A stretch of DNA of 64,000 nt from Chitinophaga rupis (GTDB lineage: Bacteria > Bacteroidota > Bacteroidia > Chitinophagales > Chitinophagaceae). Each line of letters opens with the position of its first letter. Within the stretch, counting starts at the first letter, position 1. Positions 16,185 through 25,195 of the stretch are shown here, in pieces. The position numbers and the translations under genes are program-made. The stretch covers positions 1-64,000 of the forward strand of contig NZ_FOBB01000001.1 of NCBI RefSeq assembly GCF_900109685.1. The letters run 5' to 3'. The notes below the pieces were generated by a model. That model was not told the origin of the DNA, made no database searches, and was given only the letters and a program-made list of their open reading frames with translations.

Positions 16185-19100
16185 ATGCATAAACCGTTAC
16201 TCGCATTCTTATTTATTGCCCTTTTTGTAAATGCCGCAGCCTGGGCACAAACCCAACCGGCTCCACAACCGCTGCCTTACCAGCAGAACTTTGATGCCCT
16301 GGCACCCGCCGCCACCACGTATCCCGCAGGCTGGCAGGGCTGGGCTTTAAGCGGCTCCCCTTCCGGCAGCTTTAATACCGCTGCACCGGCCAGTGATAAA
16401 GCGCTGCTAACCGGTACCGCCTCATCCACCACCAACGGCGCCTATAACTACAATGGCAAGCTGGGGTTCCTGAACAGCGGATCTGTAGATAACAGCCTGG
16501 CGCTGGGCCTTAACACCAGCGGACAGCTGAACATTGCTTTCCGGTACGATGTAATGACGCTGCGCAACCCTTACGATGGCAGCAGCAATACCCGCATTAA
16601 CGAGGTTACGCTGCAGTACCGTATTGGCAGCACCGGCGCCTTTAGCAATGTACCAGGCACCCTGTACCAGAACGATACTACTACCCAAACCACCTCCGGT
16701 GTTACCACCCCGCAAAACCCGGTTAACATATCGGTTGTGCTACCACCGGATTGTAACAACCAGCCCCTGGTGCAGCTGCGCTGGGTAAACCGGCAGGTCA
16801 GCGGAGCGGGCTCACGGCCCAGCTTTGCAATAGATAATATAGTGGCTGGCGGCGGCAGCACCGGCGATACCACCGCACCGGCCATCAGCGCACTGTTACC
16901 GGTAAATGGCGATACTGCCGCAGCACTCGACGTGCACCCGCAGATCACCTTTACGGAGAATATAAAACCGGCTACCGGCTACCTGGTTTTGCACAACACA
17001 AGCACCGGCACCCAGCAAATGCTGGACGTTAACGGCGCCCTGGTGCTTATTTCCAATACTACCCTTGCGGTGAATAATATATTTCTGCAGCCCCTCAGCT
17101 CTTATTACATTACCCTGGATAGCGGCGCTGTAACAGACCTTTCCGGTAATGCTTTTGCCGGTATTACCGACAGCATCACCTGGCATTTTACCACCGGCCA
17201 GCAGGTACTGAGCTTTAACTTTAACGATTGTACGCCCAGCGGCAGCTCCCTGCTTTCCGGCGGTTTTACACAATACAGTGTAAGCGGCGCGCAGCTGTGG
17301 GGCTGTACTACGTTTGGACAGAACAGCAGCAACGGAGTACAGATCAACGGCTTTAGCGGCGGTGCAGTTGAAAATGAGGACTGGCTGATCTCTCCTTCTT
17401 TTGACCTAAGCAGCTTCACCTATCCCCTGCTGCGTTTCGCCAGCCGTACCGCGTTTACCGGACCAGCTTTACAGCTGATGGTAAGCAATGATTACGATGG
17501 GCACAGCAACCCGCATACCGCCACCTGGACCTTGCTGAACGGGCAGTTCCCCGCACCCGGCTCTGATGCCTGGCAGCTGTCTGACAGCATTAACCTGGCC
17601 GGCTTTAAACAGGATAGCGTGTACATTGCATTTGTATACACCTCCTCTCCCAGCCTGAATGCCGCCCGCTGGACACTGGACGATATTAACCTGTATAACA
17701 GTGTAGTAGCGCCCTCACCCGGCATCACCAGCAGCCCGGCTGCGCTGGACTTTGATTACGTACAGGCAGGCCAAACCTCCGCGCCGCAAAAAATCAGTTT
17801 CTGGGGTAATAATATTACAGACACTTTACTGGTTACCGCACCTGCAGCCTTCAGCCTTTCCAGGGACAGTGCGGGTAGCTATGGCCCGGTACTTACCTAT
17901 GATGCAGCCACGGTTGGCGCAGGCCCACAAACAGCCTGGGTAAAGTTCAGCCCCACCACTGCAGATCAGAACTACAGCGGCACCCTTACTTTTAGCACAC
18001 CTGGTTTCAGCACCAGCCGCATACAGCTTACCGGTACATCCTTACGCTCCCTGAAGGTGGTGAACTGGAATATAGAATGGTTTGGCAGTCCGGCGCAAAA
18101 CCCGGCTAACGACAGCCTGCAGCAGGCCAACGTAACCACCATTCTCCAAAAACTGAATGCAGATGTTTTTGCCCTGGCAGAAGTAGTGGATACCGCCCGC
18201 TTTAAACAGGTGGTAAGCCAGCTGCCCGGTTACAGCTATGTGCTTTCCGACTTTGGTTCCTATGCAGATAATGTGAACGACCCGGACTATGTAAGCGCAC
18301 AAAAACTGGCCTTTGTATATAAAACATCTGTTGTAAGAAGCCTGCGCACTTACGGTATATTACGCCAGGGTGGCAGCGACAGCGCTTATTACAACTGGTC
18401 ATCCGGCCGCTTCCCGTATTTCATGGAAGCCGTAGCCAACCTGAATGGCGACAGCGCCCGCATAAATTTTGTACTGCTGCATGCCAAGGCTAATACCGGC
18501 AGCGCATCAGAAAAAATTGAAGCGTACTACCGCCGTAAACGTGGCAACATCGAGCTGAAAGATTCGCTGGATACGCAATACCCGTACAGCAACATCCTGA
18601 TGCTGGGCGACTTTAACGATGCGCTGAATAAAACCATCACCACAGAGCTGGCGCCGGATACCACCACCTCTTACATCAACTTTGTAACGGATACTGCGGA
18701 TTATGACCCGCTTACATTGCCACTAAGCCTGGCAGGGCAGCAATCTACCGTATCGTTCCCCACTGTGATCGATAATGTGATCGCCTCCAATGAAATGGGA
18801 CAGGCCTACCTGCCCGGATCCGCAATGGTGTTTACGCAGGCCGCGCAGCTTGTAAGCAGCTATAGCAGCACTACTACAGATCACTACCCGGTTATTACCC
18901 GCTATAACCTGCATACCCTGGCACACCAGAACAGCATATTGGCCTTTACTGCAACGGTAGATACCGGCCGCGTAAGGCTGAACTGGCGTACAAATGCAGA
19001 AACCAATTTAGCCCGCTTTGTGGTAGAACGCTCTAAAGACCAGCGTGGCTGGAATGCAATTGATACTGTAACTACACACGGTACTACAACCTTCCCTAAC

Positions 19101-19481
19101 AATTACCAGGCTTATGATAACAGCCCCTGGCTGGGCCGGAACTACTACCGCTTAAGATTGGAAAACCTGGCTGGCAACATTCAGTACAGCGCAGTACAAT
19201 CCGTGAACATACAGATCAAAGACATCATCTGGCGCTTTATCTGGTGCTTACTGGGACATAAGCTGCAGGTATGGCTGGATATTGACAAAAATTCCGGCGG
19301 CCCTGCACAGCTGCAGCTCATAGACCTGTTTGGACGCATCCGCTACCAGGGTCCTGTAACACTGATACCTGGCCGGAACTACAAAGAGCTGGATGTAAGC
19401 AAGCTGCCTAACGGCATTTACTTCCTGCGGGTACAAACACCTAATAAATCACAGGTAAGCCAAATATTCATTGCCCAATAA
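16185..19481 (+). CDS. Secreted endonuclease/exonuclease/phosphatase-family protein, T9SS-sorted
   Basis: A very large extracellular protein of about 1098 residues. The ATG at 16185 is chosen over an in-frame TTG at 16179 because the signal peptide follows it directly (MHKPLLAFLF, cleavage after AWA/QT). Domains in order: a jelly-roll-like domain (about 30-225), an SbsA-type Ig-like domain (about 230-345), a choice-of-anchor J domain (about 350-515, with ENEDWLISPSFDL), an Ig-like domain, then an EEP nuclease/phosphatase fold (about 625-910). The EEP motifs are NWNIEWFG, LAEVVD, GDFNDAL and TTDHYPV, which hold the metal ligands and catalytic histidine. The C-terminal 80 residues are a T9SS sorting domain. 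The likely role is scavenging phosphate and nucleosides from extracellular DNA, though a phosphodiesterase on other substrates is possible. Confidence 0.85.
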   Translation: MHKPLLAFLFIALFVNAAAWAQTQPAPQPLPYQQNFDALAPAATTYPAGWQGWALSGSPSGSFNTAAPASDKALLTGTASSTTNGAYNYNGKLGFLNSGSVDNSLALGLNTSGQLNIAFRYDVMTLRNPYDGSSNTRINEVTLQYRIGSTGAFSNVPGTLYQNDTTTQTTSGVTTPQNPVNISVVLPPDCNNQPLVQLRWVNRQVSGAGSRPSFAIDNIVAGGGSTGDTTAPAISALLPVNGDTAAALDVHPQITFTENIKPATGYLVLHNTSTGTQQMLDVNGALVLISNTTLAVNNIFLQPLSSYYITLDSGAVTDLSGNAFAGITDSITWHFTTGQQVLSFNFNDCTPSGSSLLSGGFTQYSVSGAQLWGCTTFGQNSSNGVQINGFSGGAVENEDWLISPSFDLSSFTYPLLRFASRTAFTGPALQLMVSNDYDGHSNPHTATWTLLNGQFPAPGSDAWQLSDSINLAGFKQDSVYIAFVYTSSPSLNAARWTLDDINLYNSVVAPSPGITSSPAALDFDYVQAGQTSAPQKISFWGNNITDTLLVTAPAAFSLSRDSAGSYGPVLTYDAATVGAGPQTAWVKFSPTTADQNYSGTLTFSTPGFSTSRIQLTGTSLRSLKVVNWNIEWFGSPAQNPANDSLQQANVTTILQKLNADVFALAEVVDTARFKQVVSQLPGYSYVLSDFGSYADNVNDPDYVSAQKLAFVYKTSVVRSLRTYGILRQGGSDSAYYNWSSGRFPYFMEAVANLNGDSARINFVLLHAKANTGSASEKIEAYYRRKRGNIELKDSLDTQYPYSNILMLGDFNDALNKTITTELAPDTTTSYINFVTDTADYDPLTLPLSLAGQQSTVSFPTVIDNVIASNEMGQAYLPGSAMVFTQAAQLVSSYSSTTTDHYPVITRYNLHTLAHQNSILAFTATVDTGRVRLNWRTNAETNLARFVVERSKDQRGWNAIDTVTTHGTTTFPNNYQAYDNSPWLGRNYYRLRLENLAGNIQYSAVQSVNIQIKDIIWRFIWCLLGHKLQVWLDIDKNSGGPAQLQLIDLFGRIRYQGPVTLIPGRNYKELDVSKLPNGIYFLRVQTPNKSQVSQIFIAQ

Positions 19482-19503
19482 TCTTTTGTTGAGAAACCAT
19501 GCT

Positions 19504-19535
19504 AAAAAGGCTGTCCTTACGGGGACAGCCTTTTT
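19504..19535. terminator. Bidirectional rho-independent terminator
   Basis: A 13-bp stem (AAAAAGGCTGTCC with GGACAGCCTTTTT) with a 6-nt loop, starting 22 nt after the nuclease-like gene stops. Its A-tract and T-tract would allow termination in both directions. Confidence 0.85.
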
Positions 19536-19578
19536 ACTTACTATCGGCTAAGCTATAACATGATGAAATATTTTAAGG

Positions 19579-19609
19579 CAGGCATACACTAAATGGTATG
19601 CCTGTTTTT
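19579..19609 (+). terminator. Second terminator after the nuclease-like gene
   Basis: A perfect 9-bp stem (CAGGCATAC with GTATGCCTG), an 8-nt loop and a run of T. It is oriented for the plus strand, about 44 nt behind the first terminator. Read on the minus strand it lacks a T-tract. Confidence 0.75.
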
Positions 19610-19634
19610 ATGAAAGCCCGGAAAGCTCATTACA

Positions 19635-21728
19635 TTAATGCTTCACCAATTTTTTGGTAAATATTTTATTGCCGGTTCTTACCTGCAAAATATACATACC
19701 GGCTGGCAGGCCCGCCAGGTCAGCCTGCTGGCCATTCTCTATAAGCTGCAAAGGTTTCACCGGCGCGCCGCTCAGGTTATATACCTGTACCTGCAGGCGG
19801 GCAGCTGTGCCGGCATTGGCTACCTGGATGCGTACCCGGTCACTCAGCGGGTTGGGACTGGCGGTAAGCAGCATATTGACATCCTTATCACTTGCCGCAA
19901 TAGTAGCTGGTGCTGCTTTGCGGGCAACTGCGGATGGCGTATAAAAACGGCTGGCCGGCACTACTTCCCTTGCTTGTGAAGGGCTGGACCATTCCAGCTT
20001 ACAGGCGGCCCCGCCGTTGTGCTCAAAGTATTCCAGGCGTATATCATATAGCTGGTCTGCCGTCAAAGTAATAGTGGCAGTGTACTCCACATTCCAGTTA
20101 TCTATCCATTGATCAATGAGCAGCTGATTATTGATCCACAGGCGACGGCCATTGTCGCTGTTCAGGTAAAATGTATAGGTTTCCGTATAGCGGGGTTTAA
20201 TGCGCCCGGTCCAGCGGGCAGAGAAGCTATCCGGGCGGATGGTGTAGTCCGGGGAACCATTGGCCCAGTTAAAATTGATGTTCTCATCATTGCGGCTGAG
20301 CTTAAAGGTATTGAAGTTCAGGCCCTGGTAATACTCTCCCTTTAAGCCGTCGCCGCCGGTGCGGTTCACACGCAGGGAAGAGGTAAGATCGTTCCAGCTG
20401 GCGCCCACCCATGGCGTGTTTGCTGTAAAGGTGGCATTAGTCCCTGCGTAGTTATCATCCTGGTATAAGGTAATGGAATACCCTTCCGGCAGGGTGAAGG
20501 AGGTAATATCGTCATTCAGCGCACCCCTGGCAATAATATCATTATACGTATAGCTGCCTGGCGTAAAACCGGCGGAGTAGCCACCGTAGTTCAGGTCTTT
20601 GTAAACGAAGGCCTGGTCCAACGTGGCAGCGGCTTCCAGCATCATTACCCCGCTTAGCTGGGTTGAGTAATCTGTGGAAGCGCCGGGCTGGGTCGTCCAC
20701 ACCGGACTTACCAGACCATTGGATGGGTTAATGCCCTGGCCGTTAAGCGCCTGGGCGCTGGTTTTGAGCGCATTGGTATAACGCTGCCGGGTGGCTGCCG
20801 GTAAATTGCCTTCCCGGGCCAGCAAGGTAAAGTAGCGGATAAAAATGCCTTTGAACAAGCCACCATCGCCACCGCCGGTTTCATTGGTAAAAAAAACGCC
20901 ATTGTACAAACGGGTGTTCATGGCGTATTCCGCGGTTCTTACTGCATCATCCATATAGGTGCTGTTGCCCGTAACCTGGTATAGCTCCAGCGCAGCGCCT
21001 ATCCAGGTGCCTACGTTGTAGGAAAATACCCAGTCGGGATTGGTATTCACCGTATTGGTGCCTGCATCATAACTATCATACACTGCACCGGTAGTTGGGT
21101 TTACGAGCACGCTTTTCGTCCAGTTATAAATATTCTGGGCAGCGGTGAGCGTGGCAGCATTGCCATTTTGCTGGTACAGGCGGGCAGCAAAGATCACGGC
21201 AGGCGCATTGGCGCAGGCGTTAAAGGAGTTGGGCGTACCCTTGTTCCATTGAATGGCGCCGCCCCTTTCCGGGTGAATGCCGGTTTGAATGTCCGCCCAC
21301 AGGATGTTGGCGGCGTTCATATAGGCGGTATCGCCGGTATGCTGGTAGGCCCGCAGGGTGGAAATAGCCATCCACTCCATATCATCATAAAAATAATTGA
21401 TGTAGGTATTGCCATTGGTGGCCTTGATACCGTACAGCAGGTTTTTCATGCGGGTGGTATAGGTACTGCTGCGGCTGCGCAGGTAACCATCCACCAGCGC
21501 ATCTAAACCATTGGCATTCCACCAGTAGTTAAAACCAGTGTTGCCGCCATTTGTTTGAATGTAATACCGGCCGTTGGACGAAATAAACAGGTTGTGCATA
21601 CTGCTTTGCAGCATTTCTGCCGGGCCATTAAAAACGGACGACTGGGAGCTGGCGGGCAGGGCATAGCCACACAGGACCAGCAGCAGGGCGTACAGGGCCT
21701 TGCAAAAGTTGGGTAAAGGCTTTTTCAT
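19635..21728 (-). CDS. GH76 glycosidase with beta-gamma-crystallin and PA14 domains, T9SS-sorted
   Basis: A 697-residue secreted enzyme. It has a signal peptide (cleavage near residue 29, PASSQ). A glycoside hydrolase family 76 (alpha/alpha)6 domain spans about 35-370, with the paired catalytic aspartates in NYFYDDMEWM (115-116). GH76 members cut alpha-1,6-mannan. A beta-gamma-crystallin fold spans about 375-455, with two calcium motifs NDDITSF and NDLTSSL and YxxxxYxG-like strands. A PA14 carbohydrate-binding domain spans about 460-600 (GLKGEYYQG...NNQLLIDQW). The last 85 residues are a T9SS sorting domain (LTASPNPLSDRVRI). It is convergent with the nuclease-like gene and shares the bidirectional terminator. 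Fungal or yeast mannan is the likely target, by family only. Confidence 0.87.
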   Translation of the reverse strand: MKKPLPNFCKALYALLLVLCGYALPASSQSSVFNGPAEMLQSSMHNLFISSNGRYYIQTNGGNTGFNYWWNANGLDALVDGYLRSRSSTYTTRMKNLLYGIKATNGNTYINYFYDDMEWMAISTLRAYQHTGDTAYMNAANILWADIQTGIHPERGGAIQWNKGTPNSFNACANAPAVIFAARLYQQNGNAATLTAAQNIYNWTKSVLVNPTTGAVYDSYDAGTNTVNTNPDWVFSYNVGTWIGAALELYQVTGNSTYMDDAVRTAEYAMNTRLYNGVFFTNETGGGDGGLFKGIFIRYFTLLAREGNLPAATRQRYTNALKTSAQALNGQGINPSNGLVSPVWTTQPGASTDYSTQLSGVMMLEAAATLDQAFVYKDLNYGGYSAGFTPGSYTYNDIIARGALNDDITSFTLPEGYSITLYQDDNYAGTNATFTANTPWVGASWNDLTSSLRVNRTGGDGLKGEYYQGLNFNTFKLSRNDENINFNWANGSPDYTIRPDSFSARWTGRIKPRYTETYTFYLNSDNGRRLWINNQLLIDQWIDNWNVEYTATITLTADQLYDIRLEYFEHNGGAACKLEWSSPSQAREVVPASRFYTPSAVARKAAPATIAASDKDVNMLLTASPNPLSDRVRIQVANAGTAARLQVQVYNLSGAPVKPLQLIENGQQADLAGLPAGMYILQVRTGNKIFTKKLVKH

Positions 21729-22005
21729 GCTTCAGTGGGATTTTAAGGTGATTGATATGGGAGGCCATGGGTTAAAAAGAGGGTCTTAGGATAAATGGTA
21801 CGGGTTTTCCGGGCTTTCCTTATAAAGATAATCAACCCGGAAGATAATTTATAATACCGGCAGGTGGGCTGGCAAACATAATTAATCAGCTAATTATCAT
21901 ACTTTTACACTCCTGTTAAAAACTCTATCCTTTCCCTGGCCGCCGGGAAAAGGGCTTTCCGGCCACGGGCACCTCAAAAACCCCGGAAAGTGCGGCTATT
22001 TAAGC

Positions 22006-22035
22006 TTGGGAATTGAAAATAGTATTGTATCTTTG
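22006..22035 (+). promoter_or_regulatory. Consensus promoter of rpsF-rpsR-rplI
   Basis: TTG (22006-22008), exactly 19 nt, then TATCTTTG (22028-22035). This matches the Bacteroidota sigma-ABfr promoter. Transcription would start near 22041, giving a leader of about 55 nt. Confidence 0.82.
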
Positions 22036-22039
22036 CCGT

Positions 22040-22054
22040 CCCAATTTTATTGGG
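22040..22054. promoter_or_regulatory. Perfect palindrome at the rpsF transcription start
   Basis: CCCAAT, TTT, ATTGGG: a perfect inverted repeat lying exactly where transcription of the ribosomal operon should start. It could be an operator, or a short stem at the 5' end of the mRNA that protects it. Confidence 0.5.
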
Positions 22055-22095
22055 TATTTGAAGTAAATTTTTAAACAACATTTAAAACCAGGGAA

Positions 22096-22449
22096 ATGAA
22101 CAATTACGAATTGATGGTGATCTTTACCCCTGTGCTTTCTGAGGAAGACTACAAAGTCGCCCAAAAGAAGTTCGCTGATCTTATAAAAGAGACCGGCGGA
22201 ACTGTAACGCACGAAAATCCCTGGGGATTAAGATCACTGGCGTATCCTATCCAGAAGAAAACCACGGGCATGTACCTGGTTCTGGAGTACAGTGCGCCAT
22301 CCGACCTCAATGAGAAGCTGAAGATTCAGCTGAACCGCGATGAAAATGTATTACGCCACATGATCACAGCGCTGGACAAGTATGCCGTTGAATATAATGG
22401 CAGAAAGAGACATGGCGTGAGTGCTGATTCTAAAACCGTAGAAGCTTAA
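22096..22449 (+). CDS. rpsF: 30S ribosomal protein S6
   Basis: A 117-residue ribosomal protein that binds the central domain of 16S rRNA as a dimer with S18. The start [12 protein letters not shown] and the segment [22 protein letters not shown] are family hallmarks, and [10 protein letters not shown] closes the ferredoxin-like fold. It is the first gene of the S6-S18-L9 operon. The S18 gene follows after 4 nt, so the two subunits are made together, matching their paired assembly. The promoter and a palindrome at the start point lie upstream. No Shine-Dalgarno-like sequence beyond AGGGAA is seen. Confidence 0.97.
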   Translation: MNNYELMVIFTPVLSEEDYKVAQKKFADLIKETGGTVTHENPWGLRSLAYPIQKKTTGMYLVLEYSAPSDLNEKLKIQLNRDENVLRHMITALDKYAVEYNGRKRHGVSADSKTVEA

Positions 22450-22453
22450 AGTT

Positions 22454-22720
22454 ATGGCAGTAAAACAAGAAATTAAGTACTTAACCGCCGTTAAAACCGA
22501 GAAGCGCCAGAAGAAATACTGCCGCTTCAAGAAAATGGGCATCAAGTATGTGGATTACAAAGACGCGGAATTCCTGAAAAAGTTCCTCAATGATCAGGGT
22601 AAAATGCTACCCCGCCGTATTACGGGTAACTCTCTGAAATTTCAGCGTAAAGTAGCCCAGGCTATTAAGAAAGCTCGTCAAATGGCTTTATTGCCTTATG
22701 TTACTGACCTTTTAAAGTAA
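22454..22720 (+). CDS. rpsR: 30S ribosomal protein S18
   Basis: An 88-residue basic ribosomal protein of the small-subunit platform. The core motif is [14 protein letters not shown], followed by [22 protein letters not shown], which contacts 16S rRNA, and [11 protein letters not shown] single Cys near residue 23 is followed by RFKKMG. There is no four-cysteine zinc ribbon, so this is the zinc-free form. It is the middle gene of the operon. rpsF ends 4 nt upstream and rplI begins 9 nt downstream. Confidence 0.97.
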   Translation: MAVKQEIKYLTAVKTEKRQKKYCRFKKMGIKYVDYKDAEFLKKFLNDQGKMLPRRITGNSLKFQRKVAQAIKKARQMALLPYVTDLLK

Positions 22721-22729
22721 GAAAAAGTT

Positions 22730-23176
22730 ATGCAAATCATCTTAATACAAGACGTTGATAATCTGGGCCAGAAAAATGAACTGGTAAACGTGAGAAACGG
22801 TTATGCCAGGAACTTCCTGATCCCCCAGAAAGTTGCAGTAGAGGCCAGTCCTTCCAACATGAAGCAATTACAGGAACGCCTGAAAGTGCAGAAAGTAAAA
22901 GAAGAAAAGCTGCTGTCTGAAATTGCCAAGGTGGTAGAAGTGCTGAAAGCAGGCCCGGTTAAGATCGGCGCTAAAACAGGTACTTCCGGTAAAATATTCG
23001 GTAGCGTAACCGGTGTGCAAATTGCACGTGCTATTAAAGAGCAGAAAGGTTACGAAATTGACCGCCGCCGCATCCACATCCTGGACGACGTGAAAGAACT
23101 GGGCACTTACAAAGCAAAGATCGATTTCGGTAAAGGCAATGAAGCTGAGCTGGAATTTGAAGTAGTAGCTGAGTAA
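22730..23176 (+). CDS. rplI: 50S ribosomal protein L9
   Basis: A 148-residue two-domain ribosomal protein. The N-terminal domain reads MQIILIQDVDNLG and carries the signature GYARNFLIPQKVAVEAS, which binds domain V of 23S rRNA. A long connecting helix rich in Lys and Glu (about 42-75) leads to the C-terminal domain (TGTSGKIFGSVTG...DRRRIHI). L9 reaches out from the L1 stalk and helps maintain reading frame. It is the last gene of the operon, followed by a strong terminator. Confidence 0.97.
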   Translation: MQIILIQDVDNLGQKNELVNVRNGYARNFLIPQKVAVEASPSNMKQLQERLKVQKVKEEKLLSEIAKVVEVLKAGPVKIGAKTGTSGKIFGSVTGVQIARAIKEQKGYEIDRRRIHILDDVKELGTYKAKIDFGKGNEAELEFEVVAE

Positions 23177-23199
23177 TCCTACTGTTTAATATTTTTACA

Positions 23200-23235
23200 G
23201 ATCCCGTTCACTGCGAGTGAACGGGATCTTTTTTT
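23200..23235 (+). terminator. Terminator of the rpsF-rpsR-rplI operon
   Basis: A perfect 13-bp stem (GATCCCGTTCACT with AGTGAACGGGATC), a 3-nt GCG loop and a run of seven T. It starts 24 nt after rplI and ends next to the stop of the convergent esterase gene. Confidence 0.92.
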
Positions 23236-23236
23236 A

Positions 23237-24133
23237 TCAGCTGGCCGGCAGGTATTTATTAATAAACGCAAAGGCCTTACTCCAAGCATCCTTTGCAAAC
23301 ACAGGCGCTATTTCATGTTCCATAGGATAAGGCGCCTGTTGGTAAGGCACTTTTGCTGCATTTAGCTTCAGCATAAACTCCAGCGCCTGCGCCGGGGGCG
23401 CTATCTTATCCAGCAAACCATACAATATAAACACCGGTACGCTTTTCGCCGTTACAAAATTCACCGGGCTGGCTGCATAATACTCCAACGGTTTTACTGC
23501 AGGAATGCCGCCCATTACATTTGTTAGCACCACCTGTATACCCGTTTCTGTTTGTGAGTATAAAGCAGCCAGGTCATATACACCATATAAGCTCACTGCA
23601 GCTTTAATATGCCCATCAGCGTTATACCTGTAAGCATGCAGTACTGCCAGTTGCGCACCGGCGCTGGCGCCCAGCAATATCATATCTTCAGATACATTGA
23701 AATGCACATGGTTCTTACGAATGTAGTCCAGCGCCTTTTGCACATCCTCCTCACCGCTGGGGTATTGATTTTTGCCTATGCCCGACAGCCGGTAGTTAAT
23801 ATTGAAACAGGCATAAGGCGTATGCGTTCGCCGCAGGGAATCAATAATGCCGGTAAAGTCGCTTTTATCGCCCCAGGTCCATGCGCCGCCATGTATAAAC
23901 ACAATACATTTTGTTTCAGCAACACTTCTGCCGGGTGGTAAATAAATGTCCATTACCTGTGCGGAATCCAGTCCGTAAGCCTGGTCAAAGTAAGTAACGG
24001 GAAGCCAGGTGGCCGGCGGTTTGCCAACGGGTGGATCATTATCATCTCTGGAGCAGCTTACGGCCAGTGCCGCGAATGCGAATAACACGCACCATTTGTG
24101 CAGAATTTCTTTGAGGGAAAAGGATAGGGTCAT
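23237..24133 (-). CDS. Alpha/beta-hydrolase esterase lipoprotein, copy 1
   Basis: A 298-residue carboxylesterase-type hydrolase of the BD-FAE/HSL group. A lipoprotein signal ends in the lipobox AVSC (cysteine about 27). The oxyanion motif is HGGAWTWGDKS (about 101). The nucleophile elbow is LGASAGAQLAVL (serine near 157). An aspartate (YGLLDKIAPP) and histidine (MEHEIAP) follow. These enzymes cleave acyl esters, often acetyl or feruloyl groups on plant sugars. The target is unknown. The neighbouring gene at 24289 is a close paralog with the same leader sequence, so the pair arose by tandem duplication. An inverted repeat with a -7-like box lies just upstream. Confidence 0.87.
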   Translation of the reverse strand: MTLSFSLKEILHKWCVLFAFAALAVSCSRDDNDPPVGKPPATWLPVTYFDQAYGLDSAQVMDIYLPPGRSVAETKCIVFIHGGAWTWGDKSDFTGIIDSLRRTHTPYACFNINYRLSGIGKNQYPSGEEDVQKALDYIRKNHVHFNVSEDMILLGASAGAQLAVLHAYRYNADGHIKAAVSLYGVYDLAALYSQTETGIQVVLTNVMGGIPAVKPLEYYAASPVNFVTAKSVPVFILYGLLDKIAPPAQALEFMLKLNAAKVPYQQAPYPMEHEIAPVFAKDAWSKAFAFINKYLPAS

Positions 24134-24145
24134 AACTGTGCTTTT

Positions 24146-24169
24146 ATTTGTAAAAAATTTACAAATATA
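24146..24169 (-). promoter_or_regulatory. Inverted repeat and -7-like element upstream of esterase copy 1
   Basis: ATTTGTAAA, AAA, TTTACAAAT is a perfect 9-bp inverted repeat at 24146-24166, 13 nt before the start codon. It overlaps TATATTTG (minus strand, 24162-24169), which fits the TAnnTTTG consensus without a -33 box. The second paralog keeps a very similar element. Confidence 0.5.
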
Positions 24170-24288
24170 GTCTGCAGGCTACGGCAGTTTATACCGTTAC
24201 CTGATTTACCGTTGTTTTACTGCCTTATGTTTCGTAAAAAACGCAGCGTATATATTGCTGTTCTTACCGGTGGGTTAGCTACCTATTT

Positions 24289-25182
24289 TTATTTACCGGT
24301 GGAATATTTGTTGATAAATGCAAAGATCTTAGTCCAGGCGTCTGCTGCATAAGCGGGCGGTATTCCATGTTCAGAGGGATAACTTACCTGCTCATAGGTT
24401 ACGCCCTGCGCCTTTAACTTTTCTATAAATCCGGTAGCCTGCGCCGGCGGCGCAATAGGATCCTGCGTGCCGTACATCACCAATACCGGTACGCTTTGGG
24501 GGGTTACATAGTTAACAGGACTGGCATCGTGGTAAGCCTGCGGCTTAACAGCAGGAATGCCTCCCATTACATTTGTGAGTATTACCTGTACGGCTGTTTC
24601 TGTTTGATCAAATAGTTTAGTAAGATCATACACGCCATACAGGCTTACCACTCCTTTAATGTTACCGTTATTATATTTGTAAGCCTGTAGTACCGACAAG
24701 TGTGCGCCCGCACTGGTACCCAGCAATATCCAGCTGGCAGAAACGCCAAAACGCTCACTGTTCTTACTGATATAATCCAGCGCGCTTTGTACATCATCTT
24801 CTGCTGCAGGGTACTGGTTCTTACCTACTGCTGCAAGCCGGTAATTAATATTAAAGCAGGCGTAAGGTGTATTCAAACGCCGCAGGGAGTCAATGGTGTT
24901 GGTAAATTCTGATTTGTCGCCAAAGGTCCATGCACCACCATGTATGAATATCAGGCAATGTGTAGCTGCCCGGCTTCTGCCCGGTGGTAAATAAATGTCC
25001 ATTGTTTGCTGCGCATCTGTGCCATACGCCTGGTTGAGGTAAGTGGCGGCGGTATCGGTGGCCGGCGGGTTGTTCACCTCATTAACATCATCATTTTTAG
25101 AGCAGCTAACAGTGGCTACTGCCATGCCCAGCAGTAAGCACCAGGCACTAAGGTTGTTCTTAAGGGAAAAAGATATGGCCAT
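24289..25182 (-). CDS. Alpha/beta-hydrolase esterase lipoprotein, copy 2
   Basis: A 297-residue paralog of the adjacent downstream gene, with the same lipoprotein signal (lipobox TVSC), HGGAWTFGDKS, LGTSAGAHLSVL (nucleophile serine), the aspartate YGTQDPIAPP and histidine SEHGIPP. By eye more than half of the residues agree across the full length. Differences cluster after the signal peptide and around the last 60 residues, which shape the acyl pocket, so the two may differ in substrate. Copy 1 starts 155 bp downstream. Both lie on the minus strand and may be expressed separately, because each carries its own upstream inverted repeat. Confidence 0.87.
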   Translation of the reverse strand: MAISFSLKNNLSAWCLLLGMAVATVSCSKNDDVNEVNNPPATDTAATYLNQAYGTDAQQTMDIYLPPGRSRAATHCLIFIHGGAWTFGDKSEFTNTIDSLRRLNTPYACFNINYRLAAVGKNQYPAAEDDVQSALDYISKNSERFGVSASWILLGTSAGAHLSVLQAYKYNNGNIKGVVSLYGVYDLTKLFDQTETAVQVILTNVMGGIPAVKPQAYHDASPVNYVTPQSVPVLVMYGTQDPIAPPAQATGFIEKLKAQGVTYEQVSYPSEHGIPPAYAADAWTKIFAFINKYSTGK

Positions 25183-25195
25183 AACCTGTGCTTTT

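Larger units (their letters stand above)
21729..22095. other. Divergent intergenic region between the GH76 gene and rpsF
   Basis: This 367-bp gap holds the rpsF promoter and palindrome (listed separately). On the minus strand TATGTTTG at 21873-21880 matches the -7 consensus for the GH76 gene, but lies 145 nt from its start and has no -33 element. A GC-rich imperfect hairpin (about 21938-21965) lies in the middle with no T-tract. No gene was seen. Confidence 0.5.

Noticed and set aside
22036..22095. S6:S18-binding leader RNA before rpsF
   Set aside because: The leader downstream of the predicted start has no CCG in a bulged stem of the known motif; only a short palindrome is present.
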